DNA of 64,000 bases from Parietaria judaica (lineage: Eukaryota; Streptophyta; Magnoliopsida; Rosales; Urticaceae): positions 39,356,501 to 39,420,500 of the forward strand of contig OX940863.1 of assembly GCA_954871525.1 (NCBI GenBank), written 5' to 3'. Positions 23,438 through 35,086 of this stretch are shown here, in pieces; the first letter of the stretch is position 1; each line of letters starts with the position of its first letter. The translations under genes and the position numbers were made by a program. The notes below the pieces were generated by a model that saw only the letters and a program-made list of their open reading frames with translations, made no database searches and was not told the origin of the DNA.

Positions 23438-25906
23438 ACAATTGTGAGGTGGGAGCAAGAATTTGAGACTTGTATCTTGCAGAATTGTCTAAAACGTTTA
23501 CATTGAGTGGCCTCTACATAGATTAGTCATTAGTCTCATTTTTTTACAATTACAAGATTGGTGAATGGTGTGTGAATTTATGAAGAAAAAAAAAACTGTC
23601 TAAGTATGTTAAGGGATATATAAAAAGTTTCATAATTAATGTGAATTTATGTCCTCGATTTATTACATTTATGCTCTTCCTTCAAGTATTGAACTTTTTT
23701 TTTTTTTGGATATTTTTGTTTCTAAGAGTTTCTTTTCTCTTACATATCATTTCATGTTTTTAGCAGAATAATCCTATGATTTAGTTTCTGAAATTCCTAT
23801 TAATGGGATAAATTTTTTTTACAGGACATCTCGAAGCTAATTCTGAAAAGTTGAGAGTTCAACATATGACAAAAGAAATAAGAGGTATGTTCGATATTTT
23901 ATACGTGGTATGGTTTTGTTGTGGTTTACTTCAATTATATTTTTTCTGTTGGCTTTTTTCTGGTTGTATTATAATTTCAATTAATGTCTTATTCTTGAAG
24001 TTTATGAAAACATGACCGGTAGATATTCATAAACATATCTCATATGTATTATTTATATATAAAAATCAAAATAGTCATATACTTGTAAGTTTTGTTAAGG
24101 TATTAAACCAAGAAACAATAATAATTTAAAACATTTTTCCCTTTCAAAAGCATGGAAATTGATTCATCTTTTAATGATTGATGACTAATTACTAATCTCT
24201 TTTTCTCTCCTCTTTCATGAATTATTATAAAGTTTTTTAAGCTATGGATTTCACGTTCATTACGAGCTATATATATTCATTTAAGCTTACCGCTTAAGCT
24301 ATTGATTCATCTTTCTATTCATTTTAGTTACTTGAATAGAAAGTTTTTTTCTTTTGGAGTAGATTTTTATTTCTTACCTTTTCATGCTTTTGACAATTAC
24401 ATTACCTTTCTTTTAAAAACTTTATTCTAACTGATGCAATTGAGTCGCACATTTTGGTTCTAATGGACGTTATGTTATGACGTTTTTTTTTTTTAATCTT
24501 CTTGGGCACAATTCGAGAATCCATTTTTGAGCGAATACGAAATCATAATTGTTAATTGGACGATCTTTGTTCGTTATTATTTCATAATCACTTTCATGTT
24601 TGTTAAAATTTAATGCGACTCTTGATTGATGCATTCTCTTGACTTAATCACAACTAAACCGTTAATTTTGTGCATTATTTCTGCTTTCTTTATTTTTCAG
24701 GAATCTCATATCCTTTCGTCACTTCTCCGGTGAAGTTCTTAATTCTTATATTTTAATTTCGATTTGCGTTAGAAATTGTTAGAGTTGAATTTCAGGCATT
24801 GATTCTTTCATGTTTTTGTTTCCATTTTTGTTAGAAATTGTTAAACAATTCAATTTGGGTCATTGTTTTTGTGACTCTTGATTTTTCATAGATATATAGA
24901 CAAAACAAATATATGTATTCTTGCTTCACGGTTAAGATTTTTTTTCACTGGAATTCGTTTCCGCTAAAATGTTAAAAGACTTTATTTTTTAGCATTGTTT
25001 ATGCTTTTATTGATTTTTCAACGGTTTTTTCAATTTGTTAGCCTTGCGTAAATTCTCTTGTGATAAATATTTTTTTTTCTCTTCGATTTTTTCTTTCACT
25101 CGCTTTCTCAGATGCTCCCGCTCTTTCTGACTATCCATGATCGAGTGACTCTTTTTATCCTTTCAAATTCAGTTTCTTTCGCTGCTATGTTGAAATGTTT
25201 GTGATGTATGTTCTTAATTTTAATAGACAACCGTATTTTAGTTAAGTTCTTATCATCAAAGGCATCCAAATAAAATTGAACAGTCTTATTTGTTTAATCA
25301 ATTTATGCATGTCATTTTTTTTTAATATGTTAAATTCCTTGCACCCTTTTCTTTTTACTCCATTTTAACATTGATATTTATTCAATTGCTTCAATACACG
25401 TTCTGGAATGCTAAACACTTCATTATTAAATGTTTACATAGTGGATTCATCTTCCTTTTACAAAAGAAAATTGTAATTTTTATTTTTATGAGAATTCAAT
25501 GTTGGAATCCAAACGTTGTCACCACTCAGCCGAAGTACTTCTCAGAACAATTTGTGAAATCAAATGTATACCTAAAACATATATATACCTAAAACAACAA
25601 AATTAAAACATAATTATCGTTATATTATTTTCTATCACTACCAGGTTTTGGATAGTTTTTCTTGTCAAATTTTTTTAGGGCTTTTTTATTTTTTACATTA
25701 ACAATTATTTGACGTTTGTTCAACTCATGAATAATTATAAATCTTTAATGTTTTTCTAAATTAATCGTCAATACCATACTTTATCATTTATGATTAATTA
25801 TTGAATTTAAAATATTCAAGTATAACACACGAGAAAATCAATAGATTTAAAAATAAATAAAAAATAAAAAACAACAAATTTATCGCAGGGCAGTGCTGTC
25901 CACTAG
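23437..25906. other. AT-rich DNA, possibly a Helitron 3' region
   Basis: No coding sequence was recognised. 23562-23645 is a direct, diverged copy of 23047-23125 ('gggatatat.aaaagtttcataattaatgtgaa'), so part of the MITE region was duplicated. The right end has GGGCAGTGCTGTCC (imperfect hairpin, 25888-25901) just before CTAG followed by T at 25903-25907, the terminal pattern of Helitrons. The spacing between hairpin and CTAG is shorter than usual, and no 5' TC end was located. Confidence 0.3.
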
Positions 25907-26233
25907 TTATAATAATAAGCCAAAACTAGTTATAATAATAAGCCAAAGACATTGGTCGAGCAATGAATAATTCAATGCATAGAAAAGTTTGTATTAGACT
26001 TCGTCCCCAAGAGAGAACATTATAAGCAGAAAATGGCTATAACATACTGTGCGATTTCATTATTAGAAGAAGCAAAGCCCAATAAGAGTCAATTCACATC
26101 GCATGCATTTGGGCGTAGAATTTCAGAGTACAAGAAAACCTTAGACAAGCTCAAAAACACCAAATGAAAGAAACTCGACCCCCTGAAGTGAATGTTCCGC
26201 GGGTGAACTCGGTTGCTGCACTCGCAGCCTCAT

Positions 26234-28289
26234 TCAGTCTTCTCCGGTATCCGAGCGGAGAGCTGTTGTTCAAGGAAACATTTACGTCAATATGACAATT
26301 TATTTAGCATAAGGAAAATTGATCATCACATTTACACCAACAAACTGCATTGTTTACTATAGAGAATAAACACTTGTTCCACTGGTTCAAAAACCTAGAA
26401 AGTTGGATACAATATGATACATCCCGAGTATTAAGGAAGTATATCGCTATTTGATTAAGCAATTTAGGATATTTAAATTGAGTTTCTCGTGTCTGTTTAA
26501 ATTATTAAAATGTCTAAGGATAAGAGGCCTAGGGACTATTACACCCCTAATTCTTAGACTCCCAAGCAAATGTGTTGACCCCTACAATCCCAACAGAAGT
26601 AATTTGGCAGTTAAGCCTCCAAACTTTATAAGTTGTTTGCCCCTGAACTGTAATATTTGGAAGCTAGAACTGTGAACTTGCTCAATATGCAACTTACTCG
26701 ATCACGAGACTATTGTGAGTCCTTTTAACCAAGAGCATTAATATAAAAAACCACACAAAATCGAAGAGATGTACCAAAATAGATCAAAATACCATGAAAC
26801 GGAGTTATGTGTTGCGCACAAGGTAAAATTTTCCATCATTTTTTCGCGAGCGTACTGGGTAATCTGTTACTTTTTTAAAGTAAAAGGGGGAAAAAAACTG
26901 CCAAACGCTAATGTCCAGGGGGGGTAAAGTGCACCAACATCCAAAGTTCGGGAGATAAATTCCAATCACTCATCCCAAGTTCCCAACCAAGGATATCATA
27001 TAGTACACTGGAGCAAGTGTGTGTCCCACTAGACTCTCGAGCAAATGCGTGAACTTCTAGACTCCTGACAAGTAATATGTGCGAAGAAAAGCGAGAAGTT
27101 GGCTGAGAGAACAGAGAAAGGCCAAGGATGTTTATGGTTATAGGTTTCGGGTCTTAAAAGTGGGGCGAGCCAATTTTTCCAAAAAAACGAAAACAGCTGA
27201 GGTATACCCATCGAGAGACTGAGGCGTACGCCTCAACTATCTGAGCAAAGGCGAATTTACTCCACCTCGGGCTGAGGCATGCGGCTTGGCAATGCTATTT
27301 TTTTTTCCACATTGCTTGAAGCATTTGCAATCCATTAAATTCATAATAAGAATTATGCAGTAATGGACTAAAGAGAAAATGGCTGGATAGAACTTCTACT
27401 TTTCTGATAAAGGATATCAATGCCAGGGACTACAAGAACCCCAACAAGTGATATTCAATTATAGACTCACAGGCAAAAATCTGGACCGATGCTTCAATTA
27501 GCTTAACCGAGGCGTGCCTTAGTTTGAGGCGGGACACAAACACCCCATGGCTTACGCCCTAAGGGAGACTGATTGACGCGTATGTTTCAAACACTCCACT
27601 CGGCTAACTCTCTTCTCTTTATCTGCACCAATCACGATTTCGGCTGCCGGTCTCGATTCTCGAACGCGCTCTACTAGGCTATTGGTGTAAGGCACGGCCT
27701 ATTACACTCATTACTCAATAATAGATTCAAAAGAATTCTAGAGCAAGGGCTACTATACTCCCAAAGAACCGCAATGAGCTGCACGCCTTGAGGCCACCCG
27801 ACTCTCTCGGAAAAGCTATTGAAAACTAAGTATTCTATACAGATTCTCAAGCAAATGCAAAGGGCTACAATCCAATAAGGGATATGAGACGATAAACACA
27901 ACGAGGAATACAGTTACAGGATATGCATACGATCTATATGCCGTACAATAATCATTGAGAATTAAAAACTTGTATATCTCAAAGAATCCTTGAGAATCGA
28001 GTCAAAGCAGACAAGCGTTTACTCCCTAATCAATGGAGTTCCAATCCAAGAACCGAAATCAAGATCTGATGTATGAATTAGAATCGCGTAAATGGAGAGG
28101 ATTACTTGGCTTCTGGGGTTTGCCGTCGGTCCACTTGGAGACGGAGAAATGGACCTTCTCGCGAGAGAGAGCCTCGGCCTTGTGAGGCTCTTTGAGGCAG
28201 TTTCTGAGGATGTTGGCGCAGATGTTGGAGTAGGAGATGTAGGTCATCCCTGCCGATCTCCAGAAGGGCACCGCTGCGTTGGACGCCAT
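26234..28289 (-). CDS. mitochondrial ATP synthase F1 subunit epsilon
   Basis: Two exons: 28289-28106 (184 nt) and 26262-26234 (29 nt), joined by GT...AG across a 1843-bp intron. The product is 70 residues, matching the usual plant length. Exon 1 begins [20 protein letters not shown], then [20 protein letters not shown], then [17 protein letters not shown]. Exon 2 adds TLRSDTGED and the stop. The short polypeptide is the central-stalk epsilon subunit of mitochondrial F1, which packs against gamma and delta. Plants import it without a long cleaved presequence. Reading through the donor would give an unrelated tail ([15 protein letters not shown]), which is rejected. There are no frame breaks, so it is probably functional. 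Confidence 0.95.
26263..28105 (-). other. intron of the ATP synthase epsilon gene with a dispersed motif
   Basis: Donor GTAATC, acceptor ACAACAG. A diverged motif of the type AGACTCYCGAGCAAATGCG recurs at about 26556, 27031, 27454 (weak) and 27842, often followed by CCTACAATCC. No separate gene was recognised inside the intron. Confidence 0.7.
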
Positions 28290-28375
28290 TGTTGAGTGTT
28301 TAGGGCAAAAATGAGCTTCGATCGCAAGCCTAAAGACGATGCACTGCCTTGCCTTGGATGAATGAATCCGGTCAG

Positions 28376-28384
28376 CTTATAAAT
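28376..28384 (-). promoter_or_regulatory. TATA box of the ATP synthase epsilon gene
   Basis: ATTTATAAG on the minus strand, about 90 bases upstream of the start codon, implying a 5' UTR of roughly 55-65 bases. Confidence 0.55.
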
Positions 28385-28566
28385 CAATCCAACGGTGGAT
28401 TGGAGTGGACTATACAATTTTGGTTAATAGCGGCACATGTATCAAAAGTTTTTATTTTGTATTGCCAAACAATTCACACTTAGGGGTGGCGATTTGGAGC
28501 TGGACAAAGAACACGAAACGGTTAAGGCACGATTTAAACAGAACCAGAACCACAAGCCAATTCCGA
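28385..28566. other. upstream flank of the ATP synthase epsilon gene
   Basis: It contains a TAGGGGTGGC segment at about 28483 that resembles a hAT terminus, without a visible partner. It ends where the Tat-like element's 3' LTR begins, so the insertion lies within ~300 bp of the gene's start codon. Confidence 0.4.
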
Positions 28567-29379
28567 TGAGGTAGTTGACTACGTCCTCTGTAAGTTTATT
28601 GCTTAGAAAGAGAGATCAACTAGAACCACAAGCCAATTCCGAGTTGATCGAAAATGAAAGAAAACACTCTGAAATTACAAATCTCACAGACTCTTTTCGC
28701 TCGAAGTAAATGCTTTCGTGCGTGTGATAGGGTTGTCTTCTTGCTTTTATAGGCTTCTGATTTCTGCCCGTTGGAAGTGTACGTTGGTGATGGCTTCGAG
28801 TTCGGAGCTTGACTTGCTGTCGAGCTGACACGTGGGCCACGTTCTGAGAGAATTTCGCAGTAGTGGACTTTGACTTGACGTCGTGGGGATTTGAATTCAG
28901 ATCGTGACGATCTTCCTGGTCGGGCTCTAGAGGTTTGAATCGAGGTTGTTGACTTGGTCTGCTCGTGCTCGGGTACTTTATCTACTTATGCTTGGATCCC
29001 TTTATGGCAATCTCTGCCCGGGATGAATTTTGAGTTATTCAGGTCGTTGGCCTTGATGATACTTGGATTTTAGCCAAGTGTTGGTTCTTGCCTGAGTTGG
29101 TGTAGTTATTGAGCTCTACTCGGGATTTTACCCTTTGGAAGCTCTCAGCCCACCTCTATTGAGCAATCTCTGCTCGAAATGGGCTTCTGCCCTTTGGGAC
29201 TTTTGACTCTGTTCGGGTCCAAACACAATTGAGTGTTTATTGGGCCTCTGGGCTATGTATCTCACAAGCCCAAACGTATGAATATTCAATTATATTCATA
29301 ACTTTGGTCTTAATTTACATGAACCGTAAATTTAATTAACGACCTCATTATTCCGATTCAGGAACAAATTTGCACATCA
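28567..29379 (-). repeat. 3' LTR of the second Tat-like element
   Basis: 813 bp, TGATGTGCA...CTACCTCA on the minus strand. Nearly identical to 35087-35932. A minus-strand TATA box (CCTATAAAAGC) is at about 28747-28757 and AATAAA at about 28597-28602. The 74-residue minus ORF found in both copies is incidental. Confidence 0.8.
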
Positions 29380-30203
29380 ATAGATAGACCCCTACTATAA
29401 AAAATACGAAGTATTGTTTATAGTATAAAATTGATATAATCATGTAAAAATTCGTGATGAAAATTAATTAAACTTGCGAGATCGGAAACTTTCGTGACTT
29501 CTGCCGCAAAATCAAATTAATTTAGGGATATCAGAACTGTTTTTATGATAATATCATATTCTTCAGGGACTGAGCTGGAATTTCTTTTGAAATCGAAATG
29601 ATTTCGAATTTTTTGGAGGGAGCAGTTATGACACGTGTCGTTATGCTCGGGATTCGAAGAAGAGGATAACCTCTTGAACTTCTGCTGACTCGGTCAGCTC
29701 GTCTTCGTGCTGACGTGTCATGATCAGAGACTTGATCTCGGCCGTTGGATGAGTTTTTGCGCGGAAATGGAGGGAACCCTAGCCTTACGATTCGGGTCGA
29801 TTTTCAATTATTAAAGTACTTGAGTGCCGTCAGTGAGGGTCCAATCAATCGCTTCGGAACTCTGCTCGGTGCGCCTCTTCAACTTCAGGTAACCGCTCTC
29901 TTCCTTCTCTATTTAAACTCTTCTCCTTCTTCTTTCTCTATTTTCGCGTTTGAGAGAAAAAGAATACAGAGCTCCTTCACCATCGTTGATCTTTGAGTTG
30001 TCCTAGTGCCAGCCAGCCTCCTTAGAGTTTCCAGGTTCTTTCCTCGCTTTGCTTCTTGTTTTAGGTTGCTATTTTTTTCGAATAGGTTAGACTTTGAGTT
30101 TCTGAGTTTGAAGTTTTGGTTTCTGGGTTCGTGTTTGAAGTGTTCGAAGATCTGGGTTAGCTCTTTCGGGGTTTTTGGTGTTGTTTTTCTGAATCTAAGG
30201 GGA
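29380..30203 (+). promoter_or_regulatory. PPT, promoter and 5' leader region of the antisense gene
   Basis: On the minus strand a polypurine-like tract precedes the 3' LTR. On the plus strand a TATA-like CTATTTAAAC lies at about 29908-29917, followed by a CT-rich leader (29918-29945) and a 5' UTR to the ATG at 30204. There is an upstream ATG at 30006 in frame, but its sequence (SLLRVSRFFPRFASC...) has no counterpart in the family, so the start at 30204 is preferred. Confidence 0.45.
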
Positions 30204-33113
30204 ATGGCTGAGAGCAGTAAGAAGGGTCGATCTAAGAGTCCGGTTCTGGTCTCGGAATTTCTCCAGACTGAATCTCCTAGGTCTCGTCTGAGGGAAGTGG
30301 ATATCCCTCGGCTTAGGTCGGAGTACAATATTCCAGAGTCTGTCCCTCTTCGGGTACCAGACTCCGACGAGTTTGCAGATACGATCAGAGATGATTGGGT
30401 CTGCATTTATGAACGATTTTTCATGGATTGCGGACTGAGGTTCCCGATCCCAAAACCCATCCTTAGGTATGTAAAGCAGATGGATATTTCCTTGGCTCAA
30501 TTGAGCCCGAATTCGTATAGGATCCTGCTCGCCTATCTGGTTAGGTGTGAGGAGGAGGGTTGTGGCCTATCACTTTTCGATATGCTCGAAGTGTTTACGG
30601 TCAAGAAGAATTCTAGAGCCGAAGGTAGTAACTATATCTCTGTTAAGGGTCACACCGGTGACTTTATTAGGGGAATACCGAACAAAGATGACGGGTGGCA
30701 AGATAAGTATTTCTTTTTCAAGCCATGCTCAGGGTCTTTCGGTACATGGAATTCTTATGTGAATAAGTGGGCTCATGAGATCAGTAATCTTCTTACTCAA
30801 TTTTGCTCGGTTTTCTTTTGCTCAATTTTTTCCTGATGTACTCTTTGTGTTTTTCAGATCGGAAAGGGAAGAAACTGAGGTCGAGGCCTCTCGGGGAAGA
30901 GTGGATAGCCAAGAATGAGGTTCTGTTCCCGGAGGGTGGTATTGAGTGGAAGGATCTTACCGAGGAGAGGTTTATTACTTCCGGGGTTTGGTATCGCGGG
31001 CCTAATTGCTCATTCGTTGAGTACGGTGCCGATCTGAGCAAAGAGAGCAGTTCCGAGGAAGAGGGTAAGCTTTCCGAGCTGGTTTTTTTTTTCTTATTTG
31101 AACATTTTCTAATAGGTTCTATTCGACAGATATGACTACCGAGCTCAACGATCGAGAGTTGAGGGCTCAGCGTGCAGCGTGCAGCTGCCAAGGCTGCCAC
31201 AATAGGAAAAGGGAAGGAGAAGGAATCTCACGTGGCCGAAAAGGCTTCTGGTCAGGCCAAGGTGGCCCAGGGAAAGGAGAAGGCCTCTGGTCAGACCCAG
31301 GAGGTTCCCAAGGAGGGGGAGACTCAGAGGTCGGCCCAAGTTTTGCCCGTTGAAGGGCGTGAGGCAACTCCCAGGTCGGAGTTTGCGACGAAACAAGTCT
31401 CGGAGAGGACTGTTCTTTCCGCAGCCGAGCAGGAGGCTGCCCGGGCTGTCGTCCAGCAAGATTTTGTTGTCATTTCCGACGAGGGAACAGTCTTGTTGCC
31501 AACTGGGACTCCTGAGCCTCTGGTTTCTTCCGGCCTTGCGCCGGTTGAGATCACGAACCCTCAAAGAAAGCGAGCTCGCTTTGCCTAAGAGGAAACTGCT
31601 CGCAAGAAACCGAAGGGTGACAAGCCCATTCAGAAGGTGGCCAAGCCTTCTTCCGAGGTGGCCCGACCCAGCAGCACCAAGGACCATGGCCCCGGGAAGC
31701 AAGGGGTCACCTACAAGAAGATGGCTGGTCGGAACCGGGTTTCGACCAAGGGCACCTCCAGTCAGAGAGTGGAGACTCCTGTTCGCGAGGGTGCGTCTGC
31801 CAAGGAGGGTAGTTCGGGCTCCCAATATGAGGTCAGGAAGACCGCGAAGGTGCTCTGGTATGGCGAAAAAGGTCTTTATGAGGCTCCCAAGGTAGCTGGG
31901 AACCTGATGAAGCAGCTGACGAGCGGGGGAGTGCCCCACGTCCAGGATGCTGAAGTCTCCCATCCCCGGGAGTACAATTCATTTGCTTCCTTGCAGGCCA
32001 AGGTAAATCAGGTGCCATGATCTTGGCCCCCCTCTTTTTTTTTTTGTATGAAAATTTCCTAAGTAATTTCTATTTTTTTGTTGGTAGCTCAGGGCATACG
32101 CCAATGACCTGGTCCTCAAGTATGAGGGCTCGATCAAAGAGCTGAAGGACTGGCTGACTGTTGCCGAAGGGGAGGGGATGAAGACCAAGCTGGCCGAGAA
32201 GAAGGAGGAGCTTGCTCGAGTAAATGCCGAGCTCGAGAAGAACTCCGGGGAGCTGACGATTAGGAACAGAGAAGTTGTTGAACTGAAGCGCCATATCGGC
32301 GTCAGGGACAACAAGATCAAGGCCCTGGAAATCACCGAGCTGGACCTCAGGGAGAAGCTTATCAATGCATGTGCCTTAGTTTTTGAGGCTCAGGCGAGCG
32401 AGAACAAGGCAATTGGGATGCTCACCACCTCTGATGTTGCACTGGGCCGGGCTGAGAATAGCCTAAGGGAGCTTCGCGAGGAGCTTATTGTGCTAAGGGT
32501 GGAGCACAGCTACACCCTTAAGGCGTTGACCGAGGCCCGGGCGGAGGCATCTGCTGAGAAGGAGGTGACCAAGGCTGTTCGGCGCAAGTATCGTAAGCGC
32601 GTTCAGCAGAGGGATGCGGTGATTACTCACCCCAAGAAGGTTGCCTACGATACCAAGATCTTGCACCAGGTTCAAGGTAACGTGGCCATCATCGGTGAGA
32701 TCCTCGAGGGCAATCTCACTGACTTTTCAAGCGAGCTAGAAATCCTCACGGAGGATAAGTCTACATATGAAGACCTCCTGGGCGGGCAACCGGCGCCCGT
32801 GGTGGACTCTTTAGCTCTCTCCCCTAAGTTCGAGCTGACGGAGGGTGGTGATGTTGCAGATCAGGAAGCCCTTCAAATGGGCCAGCCGACTGACGCCGAA
32901 CTGAGCAGAAACGTGGTGAACCGGGTTGAAGTAAACCTTGACGAGAATGCCCCTGCTGAGCCGAACCCGACTGAGCCAGCCCCGATCGAGCCGACCCCGA
33001 ACGAGCCAACCCAAGCCGAGCACATGCCGACCCCGACAAAGAGCGACCTGATAGAGCCGACTCCGCGTGAAAAGACCCCCACCGATGTTGTTAGAGGAAA
33101 CGACGATCTCTGA
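30204..33113 (+). pseudogene. spliced antisense Transposase_28-family gene of the Tat-like element
   Basis: Four exons by GT-AG and frame: 30204-30783, 30858-31064, 31130-32002, 32098-33113. The N-terminal domain (residues ~60-135) carries DDWVCIYERFFMDCGLRFPI and LSPNSYRILLAYLVRCEE, ending LFDMLEVFTVKKN, the PF04195 'putative gypsy type transposon' core. Then comes a KDDGWQDKYFFFK segment. Exon 3 is Lys/Ala/Ser-rich. Exon 4 starts with a long Glu/Lys/Leu-rich coiled coil (32098-32620) and ends in EPTP/EPNP-type repeats (about 32940-33070). Two lesions are visible: a tandem 7-bp duplication CGTGCAG at 31171-31184 shifts the frame, and an in-frame TAA lies at 31586-31588. The rest stays open, suggesting recent decay. 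Function of the family is unknown; introns are retained because the gene is antisense to the element RNA. Confidence 0.8.
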
Positions 33114-33881
33114 GCTTTTGCTCCTTTTTTTTCGTTTTTCGAATAAGTCTCGAACATAATTTATGCCCGTGGTTAGGGCTTTATTTCGGGCAGGTCATGG
33201 GACCTGAACCCTTTTTTGTAATTTTTCTTTCATTTTATTTTCTCGTATATACTCTTTGCTTGCCCGTGGCTTGGGCCACTTTCTTTTTTGTTAAATAAAT
33301 ATTGCAATTTTTCTCATAAATTTTTTCTTTATAGAAGACATAATAAAAAAATAAAAAAATTTGTAAAATCTCTGATCGGTATATTTGACCAGGAGGTTTG
33401 AATTTTCAAGTCGAATATTCCAATTTTATTTCTAAGTTAAAAGGTTTTTCATTATGGGTATTGGGATTCCCATCATAAGAAATAATCAAAGGAAATTAAG
33501 TATTTAGTTAGAATTTAATACCTTGGGGGTCTTAAACCCGGTTGCCTAGTGTTCATTCGGGTGGCTTTGCGATAGGGTTCACGGTCGAGCAGGGCTTATT
33601 GATCCCCTGAGGCTGTGTCTGATGCCTGAATTGAGTAGCGTAGGGTATGGTACCCGGGCGGAGTATGTAACCCGCAATGAAAAGGTGTGGTACCCGGGCA
33701 AAGTATGTAACTCGCAAAGAAAGGGTGTGGTACCCGGGCAGAGTATGTAACTCCCAAAGGAAGGGTGTCGTACCCGAATAGATGCCATGACTGTTGCTCT
33801 GGACTTAGTGTAATTTTACTACTCATGAATCATTGTTGATAATAAATTGACTGTGCTTGGAGTATTATGTGATGACTGATT
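33114..33881. other. untranslated zone of the Tat-like element
   Basis: 3' flank of the antisense gene (T-rich, with AATAAAT at about 33295). Contains the minisatellite at 33640-33785. No other coding signal. Confidence 0.6.
33640..33785. repeat. minisatellite, ~44-bp unit, about 3.5 copies
   Basis: The unit contains GGTGTGGTACCCGGGCAAAG then TATGTAACTCGCAAAGAAA, repeated with small changes. Plant Tat/Ogre elements are known to nucleate tandem repeats in this untranslated zone. Confidence 0.85.
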
Positions 33882-35086
33882 TGTTGGGAATCACGTCTCG
33901 GATTCCATGTTAATTATCACGAATTATACCTCCGTACCGTCCGGGTAACATATAACAAAATTATTTAAAAACGGAAAAACTTGTTATCCGTTCAACGGTC
34001 CGGATATCGGATAATAACCATATAACAAGATCTGATAAATATTATGTAATTTAATATTCATATATCATTATTAATAATCTAGTCACAATAGGAAATAAAT
34101 AGAAAGAAGTAAATGGTTGCATTTATTAACCCAATGCATAAGGCCGTACCTCTAATGACGACTTCCGGCTGCGCGTTCTGAATCGGGCAGGGCTCCGCCG
34201 GTGCTGAGGGAAACTCCCGTGATCTTCGAGATATTCTCCTGGAATCCTCGTGCCGAAGCGTGGGCTTCGCCGGCAGGACTCCGTCGCAAAATTTAAAGTG
34301 ATGGTTCTTTTTAAGCTTCCGGAGAACTAAGTCTCTTAAGCCGAACGAGAAAGAGAGATCAGAGAGAAAATTCGCAGACCCTGAGGGAGAGGGAGAGTTT
34401 GAATTTTTCTTTAGGGAGAGGTGTGAAAAATGTGTAGAATGAGCCTCCTATTTATAGGCTCAGACTGTAACCGAATTACAGAAATTTCCTCCCTAATTTC
34501 GAATTCTATATATTAAATATAATTAATTATCTCAATCCAATGGTCTAGATTTAATCTTATCTAAATCCAATGGATATAACTAATTAAGGATTTAATTAAA
34601 TAAGAAAGATTTGGATAAAATCAAAAATCCAATCTTATCTTCTTATCTTTATAAAATTCGAATTATATATATATATATTAAAATTTGAATTAATATTATC
34701 TAGATCCAACGGTTGAGATAAATCTTTAAACCGATCTAATGGATCAAATTAGTTTAGGATAAAATCAAATATTAAAAGATTTAATAAAAATAAAAATCGA
34801 ATTTATCCAAAACTATAATTCGAAAAATAATATAACATATATATAATTAATTAATTTCCAATTCGACGGTAAAGATTAAATCTTAGACCGATCTAACGGA
34901 TATAATTAATAAATCAAATTCGAAAATCAAAACTTGGTCACCAAGTTATTAATTTCGAATATATCAATATCCTAATCCAACGGTTGATATTAAATCATAA
35001 CCGATCCAATGGATTAAATTGATTTTAGGGTTTTTCTCAAATACCAAAACATTTGGTACTTTTGCCGCAATTATGAAAAGACCAAC
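33882..35086 (-). repeat. copia family A LTR fragment
   Basis: It begins TGTTGGG at 33882 and is homologous to 11045-12240 and to 52483-51065 (reverse strand). It stops at ACCAA next to the Tat-like 5' LTR, lacking the remaining ~1.2 kb (the minus-strand 5' part) of the LTR. No primer site adjoins 33882. A minus-strand CCTATAAATAGG-like TATA is at about 34448-34457. Confidence 0.8.

Noticed and set aside
23175..23447. 90-codon ORF with an (IY)n repeat
   Set aside because: Translation of two TA microsatellites.
28616..28840. 74-codon ORF also present at 35135-35359
   Set aside because: The duplication is explained by the LTR pair; the ORF spans the TATA box and U3/R, and has no domain.
33579..33826. 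Minus ORFs with repeated GYHTF motifs
   Set aside because: Translation of the ~44-bp minisatellite.
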